From: an uncultured Treponema sp.
Lineage (GTDB): Bacteria; Spirochaetota; Spirochaetia; Treponematales; Treponemataceae
DNA length: 17,105 nt
Assembly (NCBI GenBank): GCA_937902125.1
Contig: CALDIB010000052.1
Coordinates: forward strand, 1 to 17,105
Direction: 5' to 3'
Shown here: in pieces, positions 1-6,455 of the stretch
How positions within the stretch are numbered: position 1 is the stretch's first letter
How the letters are laid out: every line of letters begins with the position of its first letter
Notes under the pieces: model-generated
The model's database searches: none
What the model was told of the DNA's origin: nothing
The model's input: the letters and a program-made list of their open reading frames with translations, nothing else
Program-made: the position numbers and the translations under genes

Positions 1-904
1 TCAATTCATAATGCGAATTCATAAAAATCCACGGAAAGACCATCTCAAAATTGAAGGAAACAAAAGAGGTCGTAAAAAGATAAAAACCTCGGCTGTGTTT
101 TGGATATGTGCCGTGGAACTGCCGCGCCTCTTTTTGCATGAGGCGGTCAAATGAATTGATGAATTTCTTGTATTTTTCGAATTCTTCTGATTTTTCGCCG
201 TTCGTGATTTTGTACCATCTCGCCGAAAAAAGCATATTGACAAAAAGCATGAGAAAATTCCGCGCCCCCTGCAACCTTGATTCAGAAAGAATTTCGTCGG
301 TCGAGTAATGTCCTTCAGACGAGTAATTGTCATTCCGAACTCGACTGCTTGCGTTATCGCAGTCGTCTTGTTTCGTAATCTCGCTCTGAGATGCTGAATC
401 TAAGCAAGGGCGAGAACGATTGCCCTTGAGTTCAGCATGACTTCTTTCATACTTTGCCACTTTCAGCGACTGATGAGAAAGAAGTTTTCCGTCAATTATC
501 GAATACGCATCGCGGATAAGATTATCAGTTCTCTCGTTATGCGGGCAGATGTTCAGAACTTTCTTTGCCGCGTTCCAGTCATATTCCGTTCTAAGTTCAA
601 GAATGCGGTTTTTCAAAAGTTCTTTGTCTTGCTCGCCATAGACGATTTCTGCGTTTCGCAAATCAGTTTCCCGAACTTCAAAGAATTTGTCGCTGTCAAG
701 AAAATCCAGAAAAGCGATGACTTTTGTTAGGTCAGTTCCCGAAAAATATGACGAGAGAATTTCTTCTTTTGTTTTCTCGTTTCCGCACAAATCCCGAAAG
801 ATTTTTGTCTGCTCATCGGTTGAGGGCATTCCAAGAGATGTCGTTGCCCCCGCGCCGATGAAAACGAGAGTCTCGGAATTTGTGGGAGTGTATGGAGCGG
901 ACAT
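1..904 (-). CDS. SIR2-like domain protein, 3' end outside the window
   Basis: An uninterrupted reading frame runs from the ATG at 902-904 to the left edge (301 codons, no stop), so the C-terminus is missing. Near the N-terminus is FIGAGATTSLGMPST (residues 15-29), which fits the glycine-rich NAD-binding loop of SIR2-like proteins. Later, FVSFNFE (281-287) sits where that family has its T/S-x-N-x-D-like strand, and an asparagine and histidine follow (N296, H298). SIR2-like proteins of bacteria often act as NAD+-consuming effectors in anti-phage defence; a defence role here is inference only, and I cannot place the catalytic Asn/His pair with certainty. The start lies three bases after the stop of the 114-aa gene and has no clear Shine-Dalgarno, which suggests translational coupling. 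Residues about 155-192 are encoded by an inserted repeat element and look unlike the surrounding helical sequence. Confidence 0.72.
   Translation of the reverse strand, partial: MSAPYTPTNSETLVFIGAGATTSLGMPSTDEQTKIFRDLCGNEKTKEEILSSYFSGTDLTKVIAFLDFLDSDKFFEVRETDLRNAEIVYGEQDKELLKNRILELRTEYDWNAAKKVLNICPHNERTDNLIRDAYSIIDGKLLSHQSLKVAKYERSHAELKGNRSRPCLDSASQSEITKQDDCDNASSRVRNDNYSSEGHYSTDEILSESRLQGARNFLMLFVNMLFSARWYKITNGEKSEEFEKYKKFINSFDRLMQKEARQFHGTYPKHSRGFYLFTTSFVSFNFEMVFPWIFMNSHYEL
329..441. repeat. Palindromic repeat element inserted in frame in a coding region
   Basis: The 113-bp segment begins GTCATTCCGAACTC and ends GAGTTCAGCATGAC; the two ends are inverted repeats matching at 12 of 14 positions. 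Inside are three small dyads: gactgc/gcagtc, atctc/gagat and aagggc/gccctt. This is the look of dispersed GTCATTCCGAA...TTCAGCATGAC elements found in many bacterial genomes. It is read through by the SIR2-like gene without a stop, adding about 38 residues rich in Ser, Asp, Asn and Arg. Target-site duplication is not clear; 113 is not a multiple of three, so a duplicated base or small indel must have kept the frame. Just outside its left end, cgagtaat occurs twice about 20 bases apart. Confidence 0.65.
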
Positions 905-907
905 AGG

Positions 908-1252
908 CTAATCCGAAAGGAGCGCGATGGAAGAAACGGATAATTCTTTTGTACCGAATTTTATTTCATCTTCCGTTGCGTCAATAGTAACACGAATCCT
1001 TTTACCAGTTGTCAAGGCTGATGCCAGCAGACACTCTTGTTTTTCATTTGATTGATAATTTCTATCATCAACTAAAACAAAAGTGGAAATCGCATTCTTA
1101 TCATTTTTATCTTTTATATCTTCAGAATACAAAAGATTGTATTTCTTTTCACCGTGTTTTACAGAGTAACCTTCTGTTCCGCAGATTTTGAAAGTACATT
1201 CATTGCCTTCAACTTTGAGTTCCGAAACAGTTCCTCCAATAAAGTAAGCCAT
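908..1252 (-). CDS. Small protein of unknown function (114 aa), operon partner of the SIR2-like gene
   Basis: I chose the ATG at 1250-1252 rather than the upstream ATG at 1285 because GGGAGG lies eight bases before it, an excellent Shine-Dalgarno. The product begins MAYFIGGTVSELKVEG and looks like a compact beta-rich protein (alternating hydrophobic strands, no membrane segment or signal peptide, two cysteines near residues 23 and 26 in the strand TFKICG and one later). I do not recognise a family. It stops three bases before the SIR2-like start, so the two are surely co-translated, and its function is probably tied to that protein. No good promoter is visible in the 156 bases upstream. Confidence 0.7.
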   Translation of the reverse strand: MAYFIGGTVSELKVEGNECTFKICGTEGYSVKHGEKKYNLLYSEDIKDKNDKNAISTFVLVDDRNYQSNEKQECLLASALTTGKRIRVTIDATEDEIKFGTKELSVSSIALLSD

Positions 1253-1408
1253 TTTTCTTACCTCCCTATGACTTATGATTTTCAAAAAGAATTTTATAAT
1301 TGACCTTTATGTTTTGTTATTGACAGTATTGTTTTTAGGGTGCTGATACCAACGCACTTATCCTCTATTTGTTTCATACTTCAATCACTTCATTAGTTTT
1401 ATTTACAA

Positions 1409-2089
1409 TTATATTTTTGATTTACCCTTTAAAAATTCTTGCGTTTCTTTTGATAAATTTGAAAACGCAGGATTTTTAACAACTTCTTTTGACAACTTCC
1501 GGAGCTTCATTTCTCGGGGAGTTATACCTAACAATAAGTCATTTACATATTGTATATATTTTTCTTGCTCGTCCATTGGCATATTTGTTTTTTGGAAAAT
1601 TGCATGTTTTAATTCAACAGATGCATTTAATCGTTCCAGCTCTTCTTCAGATGTTATGTCAGCTTGCTCACCTAATTCATCAAGATAATAATAAATTTCG
1701 CTTTCTATAGTTTGTTTTTCGACAAAAGTTCCTTCTAGATTCCAAATTTCTATCATTTTATCAAATTCGACAGTATCAATGCCTTTCTGCTCTAATTCTG
1801 ATTTGCTAACAGATTTTCCAACTTCAGGATTGTCACCAAATGCTTTGTAAAAAATAACTTCATCGGGCCAACCTAACTTATTATCACATAATTTTCGCAA
1901 AAATATTTTCAACTCTGGAGGAAGTAATTTATTTATGCATTCCATAGCAGTGCTATTTAATTTTTCTCTTTCAAGTATATGTTTTTCATAAAAGAAACTT
2001 GTTCCCCACTCATCCATTATGCCCATATAATTTGACGATTTCTTTTCCAGTTCATCCGTGTATTTTTTGATAATTTCTTCTGTGTTCAT
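1409..2089 (-). CDS. Protein of unknown function (226 aa) coupled to a YoeB-type toxin
   Basis: The start ATG (2087-2089) lies one base after the toxin stop codon, and its Shine-Dalgarno (AAGGAG) is inside the last codons of the toxin, so the two genes are translationally coupled. The protein is acidic and mostly helical in character, with runs of Glu, Lys and Leu, no membrane segment and no signal peptide. It does not resemble YefM/Phd antitoxins, yet it sits where a partner gene would be. It could be a neutralising protein or an unrelated passenger. Family not recognised. Downstream, 1253-1408 contains no clear terminator, so read-through into the 114-aa gene is possible. Confidence 0.7.
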   Translation of the reverse strand: MNTEEIIKKYTDELEKKSSNYMGIMDEWGTSFFYEKHILEREKLNSTAMECINKLLPPELKIFLRKLCDNKLGWPDEVIFYKAFGDNPEVGKSVSKSELEQKGIDTVEFDKMIEIWNLEGTFVEKQTIESEIYYYLDELGEQADITSEEELERLNASVELKHAIFQKTNMPMDEQEKYIQYVNDLLLGITPREMKLRKLSKEVVKNPAFSNLSKETQEFLKGKSKI

Positions 2090-2090
2090 G

Positions 2091-2450
2091 TTATTTTTCT
2101 CCTTTGTTTCTATTTTCTTCTGAAATGCTTATCATGTTTATAAGTTTTTGCTTTTGAGTCTGTTCTTTTCCCTTATAATGCTCTTTACAACCTGTTATAA
2201 TTGTATTTGTGTCTCCAGTTTGCTTATTTTGCTGATATTGATAGATTAACCGATTTTTATCATCGATTCGCCTTGAATAGTTACCTTTATAATTTCCTTT
2301 TAATGGTTCTGGTTTTCCTATTCCACCTAGAGGACCATCTCTTTGGATAGATGTGATTAAACTGTTTATTCTCTCATATTTGGATTTATCATCATGTAAC
2401 CAACTTTTATAATCATCAAATCCATTTGTGTCAAATATTGTATATTTCAT
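2091..2450 (-). CDS. YoeB/Txe-family mRNA interferase toxin with a C-terminal extension
   Basis: Residues 1-92 follow the YoeB family: RINSLITSIQRD (27-38), GIGKPEPLKGN (43-53), SRRIDDKNRLIYQY (59-72) and EHY (90-92). In Escherichia coli YoeB the ribosome-dependent RNase uses Glu46, Arg65 and His83 with a terminal Tyr; E48, R67, H91 and Y92 fit these, so the toxin looks catalytically intact. YoeB is normally about 84 residues; this protein has a charged tail of about 27 residues after the final HY. The start has AAGGAG four bases upstream and a strong promoter (2477-2505). No YefM antitoxin gene precedes it, as would be usual; instead a 226-aa unknown follows with one base between. Assignment to the family is firm; activity is inferred. 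Confidence 0.88.
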   Translation of the reverse strand: MKYTIFDTNGFDDYKSWLHDDKSKYERINSLITSIQRDGPLGGIGKPEPLKGNYKGNYSRRIDDKNRLIYQYQQNKQTGDTNTIITGCKEHYKGKEQTQKQKLINMISISEENRNKGEK

Positions 2451-2476
2451 GAAACTCCTTATTTTCTTCTTAACCT

Positions 2477-2505
2477 ATTATAAATCGCACTCTATAATCC
2501 GTCAA
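2477..2505 (-). promoter_or_regulatory. Sigma70-type promoter for the YoeB-like toxin operon
   Basis: On the minus strand TTGACG, a 17-bp spacer and TATAAT form a near-perfect promoter, followed by a leader of 26 bases with AAGGAG before the toxin ATG. The -35 box overlaps the end of the doubtful ORF at 2502-2735. Confidence 0.75.
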
Positions 2506-2735
2506 TTGCACAGGAATGGAAAAATGTAACACAGAAATACTGTTAAGGGAAAGAATATAATATACCGTGGTAGCTCTGCGCCATAAAATGTCACCTCGAA
2601 TTTGTTATCGCTCCTATTGTCGTTCGTAGCCAGACATAAATTATGGCCATCATAATCAGTTAGTTCCGCCAAACCAAAACATTGGCCGTATAATTCCGCG
2701 CTATATAATGTCTTTGTGGTAAAATCCAGTCGCAT
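2502..2735 (-). CDS. Doubtful 77-aa ORF, perhaps a gene remnant
   Basis: An open frame without a recognisable Shine-Dalgarno or promoter. The product has two similar short segments (TLYSAELYG near residue 9 and TFYGAELPR near residue 49), hinting at an internal repeat, and then an abrupt hydrophobic tail with several Phe, Leu and Cys residues, as expected from read-through of noncoding DNA. Its stop overlaps the toxin promoter. It may be a decayed fragment of a larger repeat protein or not a gene at all. Apart from this frame, 2506-2771 shows nothing I recognise. Confidence 0.22.
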   Translation of the reverse strand: MRLDFTTKTLYSAELYGQCFGLAELTDYDGHNLCLATNDNRSDNKFEVTFYGAELPRYIIFFPLTVFLCYIFPFLCN

Positions 2736-2771
2736 AAAGCAAAACCGAATAAAAAAGGCAAACAGCGCCGC

Positions 2772-3020
2772 CTAAAAAAAATTTAAAACGGCCGAGCCGT
2801 TGCTTGTGGTGAGCGACCACTTTGCATTGCATTCCACCATTTTTTCCCGCACTTCTTCCGATAGGTCTGGATTGCAACGGTAGTCGCTAAAAATGGGAAG
2901 CCTGCAGCAGTGTTTTTTTAGTTCCACCCTTAAGGCTTCCAGGCTGCTTGTCATAAAATAGTCATAGTTTTTTCCGCCCACGCTTATCATTTCCCGAATT
3001 ATTTCTTTGTTTTCGCTCAT
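2772..3020 (-). CDS. Small hypothetical protein (82 aa)
   Basis: Begins MSENKEIIREMISVGG and is predicted soluble, with three cysteines in the first two thirds and another later. The family is not recognised. The start is supported by an extended -10 promoter whose TATAAT ends eight bases before the ATG, without a Shine-Dalgarno, so the mRNA would be nearly leaderless. The last ten codons form a hairpin plus U-run, so the gene ends inside its own terminator. It is divergent from the XRE/PIN operon, with 161 bases between. Confidence 0.6.
   Translation of the reverse strand: MSENKEIIREMISVGGKNYDYFMTSSLEALRVELKKHCCRLPIFSDYRCNPDLSEEVREKMVECNAKWSLTTSNGSAVLNFF
2774..2801 (-). terminator. Intrinsic terminator overlapping the end of the 82-aa gene
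   Basis: On the minus strand AACGGC-TCG-GCCGTT forms a six-bp stem with a three-base loop, followed by TTAAATTTTTTTT. The U-run includes the last Phe codons and leads straight into the TAG stop. Confidence 0.65.
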
Positions 3021-3028
3021 ATTTTTTT

Positions 3029-3037
3029 ATTATACCA
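3029..3037 (-). promoter_or_regulatory. Extended -10 promoter of the 82-aa gene
   Basis: TGGTATAAT on the minus strand is a consensus extended -10 (TGn plus TATAAT). No good -35 is present at 16-19 bp. It ends eight bases before the ATG. Confidence 0.5.
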
Positions 3038-3146
3038 CGATTTTTAAGCCTGACGGTAAACTGCAAGGCGACTTTTAGAATTTACGCCGCTTTTTGTCAT
3101 TCCCTCCACGCAGTAAATTTTTCATTACATTTTTTGTCTATTTTAG

Positions 3147-3175
3147 TTGACTTGTTCAAAGACGCGCTGTATACT
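3147..3175 (+). promoter_or_regulatory. Promoter of the XRE/PIN operon, leaderless start
   Basis: TTGACT, 17 bp, TATACT, then six bases to the ATG at 3182. No Shine-Dalgarno. GTTGAC at 3146-3151 and GTCAAC at 3176-3181 are inverted copies flanking the promoter and could be operator half-sites for the encoded XRE regulator (inference). Confidence 0.7.
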
Positions 3176-3181
3176 GTCAAC

Positions 3182-3733
3182 ATGAACAAAACCCTTTTAA
3201 ATCTTAGGATTCAGAACAATTACTCCCAAGCGGCGGTGGCTTCCTTTTTGGGAATCTCCCGACAAATGTACATCAAATACGAAAGCGGCGAGGCGGTTCC
3301 TCCCGTAAAAACTGTCGTAAACCTTGCCAATTTTTACCATGTTCCCTACGACGTGATTTTGGACGACAAGCTGGCTTCTTTTGGCCAAGAAGAAAACGCA
3401 AGCGAGGACCCCGACGTTTTATACGAATTGGAAGAAAAGGAGCCTCTCGCCGTCCACGATTCCGGCGCGGGCGAAGGCGCGGACTTTTTGGCGGTCCGTC
3501 GCGCTCCTTCCTACTATCTCAACGCGATCCTGCAAATGCTTCCCAAACTGGTCTACCGGGAGCAGCTTAAAGTGCTGGAAAAACTTTCCGGCATGGTCCA
3601 AGCGGCCACGGAAGAAAAGCTCAAACCCGACAAGCGCATGCAGGCGTATCAAAAACTTCAAGAATTGTCAGAAAAATACCATCCAAATTCACACGGCCAA
3701 AAATGGACCCGGGAGGAACTGTATGAAAGATAA
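3182..3733 (+). CDS. XRE-family regulator, probable antitoxin of a PIN-domain nuclease
   Basis: The ATG at 3182 gives 183 aa; an in-frame TTG at 3134 lies upstream of the promoter and cannot be the start. Residues 5-60 form a helix-turn-helix of the Cro/C1 (XRE) type, with SQAAVASFLGISRQMYIKYE (15-34) as the recognisable core. An acidic linker (about 65-95) follows, then a helical C-terminal part (about 100-183) that would suit toxin binding or dimerisation. The last codons overlap the PIN gene by 11 bases, the typical antitoxin-first order. Autoregulation through the inverted repeat at the promoter is likely but inferred. Most VapC partners are AbrB, RHH or Phd-like, so an XRE partner is less common. 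Confidence 0.8.
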   Translation: MNKTLLNLRIQNNYSQAAVASFLGISRQMYIKYESGEAVPPVKTVVNLANFYHVPYDVILDDKLASFGQEENASEDPDVLYELEEKEPLAVHDSGAGEGADFLAVRRAPSYYLNAILQMLPKLVYREQLKVLEKLSGMVQAATEEKLKPDKRMQAYQKLQELSEKYHPNSHGQKWTREELYER

Positions 3734-4166
3734 TCAGGTTAAGTCTGCCGAAGGCAAAGTGTTTTTTGACACGAACATTCTTGTATATTCCGCGGACAAC
3801 AAAGATTTGCGAAAAAAAGAGATAGCGTCAAAATTAATAAGCGACGCGATTAATTCCGGAAACGGCGTAATCTCAACTCAATGCTTGCAGGAATTTTTCA
3901 ACGTCGCTCAAAAAAAATTAAACATATCAAAGGAAGCCGCAAAAGAATATGTGGAATTTTTCGCCGATAATATCTCGGTGACACAAATCTCGGTTCCGCT
4001 GATTTTGTCCGCCGTGGACATAAGCATAAAAGGCCAGTTTTCGTTTTGGGACTCGCTTATTCTTTCGGCGGCCAGCGACACAGGCTGCGCCACCGTTTAT
4101 TCCGAAGACTTGAGCGACCAGCAAATCGTCGCCGGCGCCAAAATCCAAAACCCTTTCGCGGCCTAA
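3723..4166 (+). CDS. PIN-domain ribonuclease (VapC-like toxin)
   Basis: The 147-aa product starts at the ATG inside the end of the regulator gene. PIN signatures are in order: FFDTNILVYSA (14-24) with Asp16, LQEFFN with Glu57, FWDSLILSAA (108-117) with Asp110, and YSEDL with Asp128. Four acidic residues of this kind bind the metal ion in VapC-type RNases that cleave tRNA or rRNA; the target here is unknown. Length is normal for the family. No independent Shine-Dalgarno stands out, so expression probably depends on coupling to the upstream gene. The frame stays open upstream to 3381, but that part is a shadow of the regulator gene. Confidence 0.87.
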   Translation: MKDNQVKSAEGKVFFDTNILVYSADNKDLRKKEIASKLISDAINSGNGVISTQCLQEFFNVAQKKLNISKEAAKEYVEFFADNISVTQISVPLILSAVDISIKGQFSFWDSLILSAASDTGCATVYSEDLSDQQIVAGAKIQNPFAA

Positions 4167-4186
4167 AGCGCGCGCAGTTGCGCCCA

Positions 4187-4217
4187 CAAGGATTTTTTTC
4201 GTCGTTGGGACCCGCCC
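4187..4217 (+). repeat. Truncated copy of the structured repeat
   Basis: These 31 bases match 4366-4396 with only two differences (caaggatttttttcgtcg, then tggg and cccgccc). Only the right-hand part of the element is present here, starting 20 bases after the PIN gene stop; its T-run may help terminate that operon. Confidence 0.65.
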
Positions 4218-4257
4218 TACTGTTTTTGGAATTATAATAAAATACAGGCATTAAAAT

Positions 4258-4414
4258 AAAAACGCGGGCAAAATGGGGTGGGACGCAGAAAAAAAGACTT
4301 GGAAGGACCCGTCAGCAAGCGGCTTGGCCAAAGGCATCAAGCCGCGACGCGGCGACGGGAGGCTCCAAGGATTTTTTTCGTCGCTGGGCCCCGCCCCATT
4401 TTGCCCGCGTTTTT
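4258..4414. repeat. Large folded repeat element between the PIN operon and pheT
   Basis: Outer arms of 25 bases (4258-4282 and 4390-4414) pair with a single G-T/U wobble. Nested inside are gaaaaaaa/tttttttc, cttgga (4298-4303)/tccaag (4364-4369), cccgtc (4308-4313)/gacggg (4354-4359) and gcggcttg (4319-4326)/caagccgc (4338-4345). The whole 157 bases can fold as one long rod. The right arm is followed by a T-run on the plus strand and the left arm by a T-rich run on the minus strand, so it could terminate transcription both ways. It lies upstream of the pheT promoter and is therefore not a pheT leader. The partial second copy at 4187-4217 suggests a dispersed family. Confidence 0.75.
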
Positions 4415-4423
4415 TTATATTTC

Positions 4424-4452
4424 TTGAACTTTTTTCTATTATTTAATATAAT
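4424..4452 (+). promoter_or_regulatory. pheT promoter
   Basis: TTGAAC, 17 bp, TATAAT, followed by a short leader with TGGAG at 4461-4465, six bases before the ATG. Unlike the neighbouring genes, pheT has a conventional ribosome binding site. Confidence 0.75.
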
Positions 4453-4471
4453 TCACAAATTGGAGTAATTT

Positions 4472-6193
4472 ATGCCAAAAATTGAAGTAAACGAAAAATT
4501 GTTTTTTGACGCTGTTGGAAAGCGATACGACTACGCCGCGCTGGAGGACGTTCTTCCCTGCGCGAAGGCGGAACTTGACGAAAAGCCTGACGCTTCTCTC
4601 CCAGAATCTGAGCGCGTCATCAAAATCGAACTTAACGACACAAACCGCCCCGACCTTTGGTCAACAAACGGCGTGGCCCGCCAACTTAAGCTTCACTCAG
4701 GCGGAAAGACGGCCGACTACTACAAATACATGTCCAACATGGGAAACGACAACTACGGAGAACGGGTTGTCACCGTTGACCCGGAGCTGAAGGACGTTCG
4801 TCCCTACATGGTGGCTTTTATGATTTGCGGAAAAGCCATCGACGACAGCATGCTTAAGGACATAATCCAAACACAGGAAAAGCTTTGCTGGAACTATGGC
4901 CGCAAGCGCAAGTCCATTTCCATGGGCGTTTATCGCGTTGACCAAATAAAGTTCCCGGTCCAATACCATGCCGTAGACCCGGACAAAACTTCTTTTGTTC
5001 CGCTTCAATGCGAACAGCCCATGACTTGCCGCCAAATTTTGACCGACCATCCCAAAGGAAAGGACTTTGGCTGGATTTTAAAGGATTGCAAAAAATTTCC
5101 CCTTTTGTCGGACGACAAAGGCGAGGTTTTGTCGATGGCGCCAATCATCAACAGCGCCACATTGGGCGCGGTTCAAGTTGGCGACAAAGACTTGATGGTG
5201 GAGCTTACGGGCGACAACATGGAGGGCTTGATTTTGAGCGCCAACATCGTGGCCTGCGACTTCATCGACCAGGGCTACGACATTAAGCCCATTTTGGTCC
5301 AGCATCCATACGACACAGGCTTTGGAAAAGACATATTGGTTCCCTTTTACTTTCAGCCAACGACAAAGGCAAAACTTAGCGCCGTAAACAAATTGCTCGG
5401 AAGCGACTTTGACATCAAGAAAGTCCAGGACGCGCTTGAACGCATGGGAAGCAAAGTTGAAGTCAAGCAGGACGGCGGCGACTGGGAAATCACTTTAAGC
5501 CCGGCTCCTTACCGCAACGACTTTTTGCACGAAGTCGATGTAATAGAAGACGTTATGATTGGCTGCGGCGTTCAGGATTTTGCGCCGCAAAAGCCCAACG
5601 ACTTTACAATCGGAAAGCTTTCCGACCTTACTGTGTTCAGCAGAAAGACAAAAGAAATAATGGTCGGGCAGGGCTACCAAGAAATGATTTTTAACTACTT
5701 AGGAAGCAAAAAAGACTACATCGAAAAGATGAACGTGTCCGCCGAAAACGCGATTGAAGTGGCCAACCCCATGAGCGAAAACTACCAGTTTGTGCGACCG
5801 TCAATCATTCCGTCATTGCTTCGCGCCGAAACGCAAAGCGCCAACGCGATTTTCCCCCACAAAATTTTTGAAATCGGAAAAGTCGCCTACATTTGCGATC
5901 AAGAAAACACAGGAACCAGGACCCGCCAAGCGCTAGGCTTTTTGACGGCCGCCTCAAACGCCAACTTTAACAGCGCGGCCAGCGAAGTTTCTTCGTTGCT
6001 TTACTTTCTTGACCACGAATACAAGGTTGTGGAAACACAAGACCCGCGCTTTATTCTTGGCCGCCAAGCCGGAATTATGGTAAACGGTAAACAAGTTGGA
6101 ATTTTCGGCGAGCTTCATCCGCAAGTCTTGGAAAACTGGGCCGTTCAAGTTCCCTGCGCGGCCGGCGAGCTTGACCTAGAAGAATTGATGTAA
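4472..6193 (+). CDS. pheT: Phenylalanyl-tRNA synthetase beta subunit, archaeal/spirochaetal type
   Basis: The beta chain of the alpha2-beta2 enzyme that charges tRNA-Phe in the cytoplasm. At 573 aa it is much shorter than the roughly 800-aa common bacterial form and lacks the N-terminal tRNA-binding (EMAP-like) domain and the C-terminal anticodon-binding (FDX-ACB) domain; this is the archaeal/eukaryotic architecture known in spirochaetes. Visible landmarks are NDTNRPDLWS (55-64), the B3/B4 editing domain (about 110-265, with ELTGDN at 244-249), the B5 domain (about 296-365, with PYRNDFLHEVDVIEDV at 346-361) and the catalytic-like core to the end (GELHPQVLENW). pheS is not adjacent, and the gene has its own promoter, so subunit balance must be set in trans. 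Confidence 0.95.
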   Translation: MPKIEVNEKLFFDAVGKRYDYAALEDVLPCAKAELDEKPDASLPESERVIKIELNDTNRPDLWSTNGVARQLKLHSGGKTADYYKYMSNMGNDNYGERVVTVDPELKDVRPYMVAFMICGKAIDDSMLKDIIQTQEKLCWNYGRKRKSISMGVYRVDQIKFPVQYHAVDPDKTSFVPLQCEQPMTCRQILTDHPKGKDFGWILKDCKKFPLLSDDKGEVLSMAPIINSATLGAVQVGDKDLMVELTGDNMEGLILSANIVACDFIDQGYDIKPILVQHPYDTGFGKDILVPFYFQPTTKAKLSAVNKLLGSDFDIKKVQDALERMGSKVEVKQDGGDWEITLSPAPYRNDFLHEVDVIEDVMIGCGVQDFAPQKPNDFTIGKLSDLTVFSRKTKEIMVGQGYQEMIFNYLGSKKDYIEKMNVSAENAIEVANPMSENYQFVRPSIIPSLLRAETQSANAIFPHKIFEIGKVAYICDQENTGTRTRQALGFLTAASNANFNSAASEVSSLLYFLDHEYKVVETQDPRFILGRQAGIMVNGKQVGIFGELHPQVLENWAVQVPCAAGELDLEELM

Positions 6194-6258
6194 GCGACGC
6201 TTTTGTCGCCCGCAGTAAAAGCGCTGGCGGCTAGAGCGTCAGTCAGTGGCGTTTTTTT
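6194..6258 (+). terminator. Possible pheT terminator region
   Basis: Directly after the stop is a small stem-loop (gcgac/gtcgc, 6194-6209); cgctttt (6198-6204) can alternatively pair with aaaagcg (6217-6223). A GC-rich imperfect dyad then leads to seven T residues (6252-6258). No single perfect stem is seen. The rest of the gap to 6420 holds only minor dyads, for example attttc/gaaaat near 6275 and a T-run near 6373. Confidence 0.35.
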
Positions 6259-6420
6259 AAAGGCGCGCTAAAATTTTCTTGGTGGGAAAATAAACAAAAA
6301 GGAGAAAGCCTGCGCCAGACAAACAGGTTTATCTGTTCGATTTCCACAATCGGGCTTCGCGAAAGCGGAGCTCTTTTTTTGCCGCCGTCCTTTTAAATAG
6401 AGATACCCATAAATTTCCCC

Positions 6421-6449
6421 TAGCAAAACGCCGCGTTTTGCGCTAAATT
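6421..6449 (+). promoter_or_regulatory. Candidate promoter of the CmpB-family gene, leaderless start
   Basis: TAGCAA, 17 bp, TAAATT, then six bases to the ATG. Both boxes are weak, but the geometry and the TAGCAA box equal those in front of polA. Confidence 0.45.
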
Positions 6450-6455
6450 CAATTT

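Noticed and set aside
437..911. Plus-strand frames in the first 900 bases
   Set aside because: The minus strand has a single open frame with a SIR2-like motif over the entire region, ending at the edge.
3134..3181. TTG start extending the XRE regulator by 16 residues
   Set aside because: The -35 and -10 boxes lie inside this stretch, so it would not be on the transcript; the ATG at 3182 fits the promoter and the HTH family start.
3381..3722. Upstream extension of the PIN reading frame
   Set aside because: It is out of frame with the clear XRE gene, basic and low in complexity, and the PIN domain begins after the ATG at 3723.
4258..4414. T-box or riboswitch leader for pheT
   Set aside because: The structure lies upstream of the pheT promoter, and no T-box consensus was seen.
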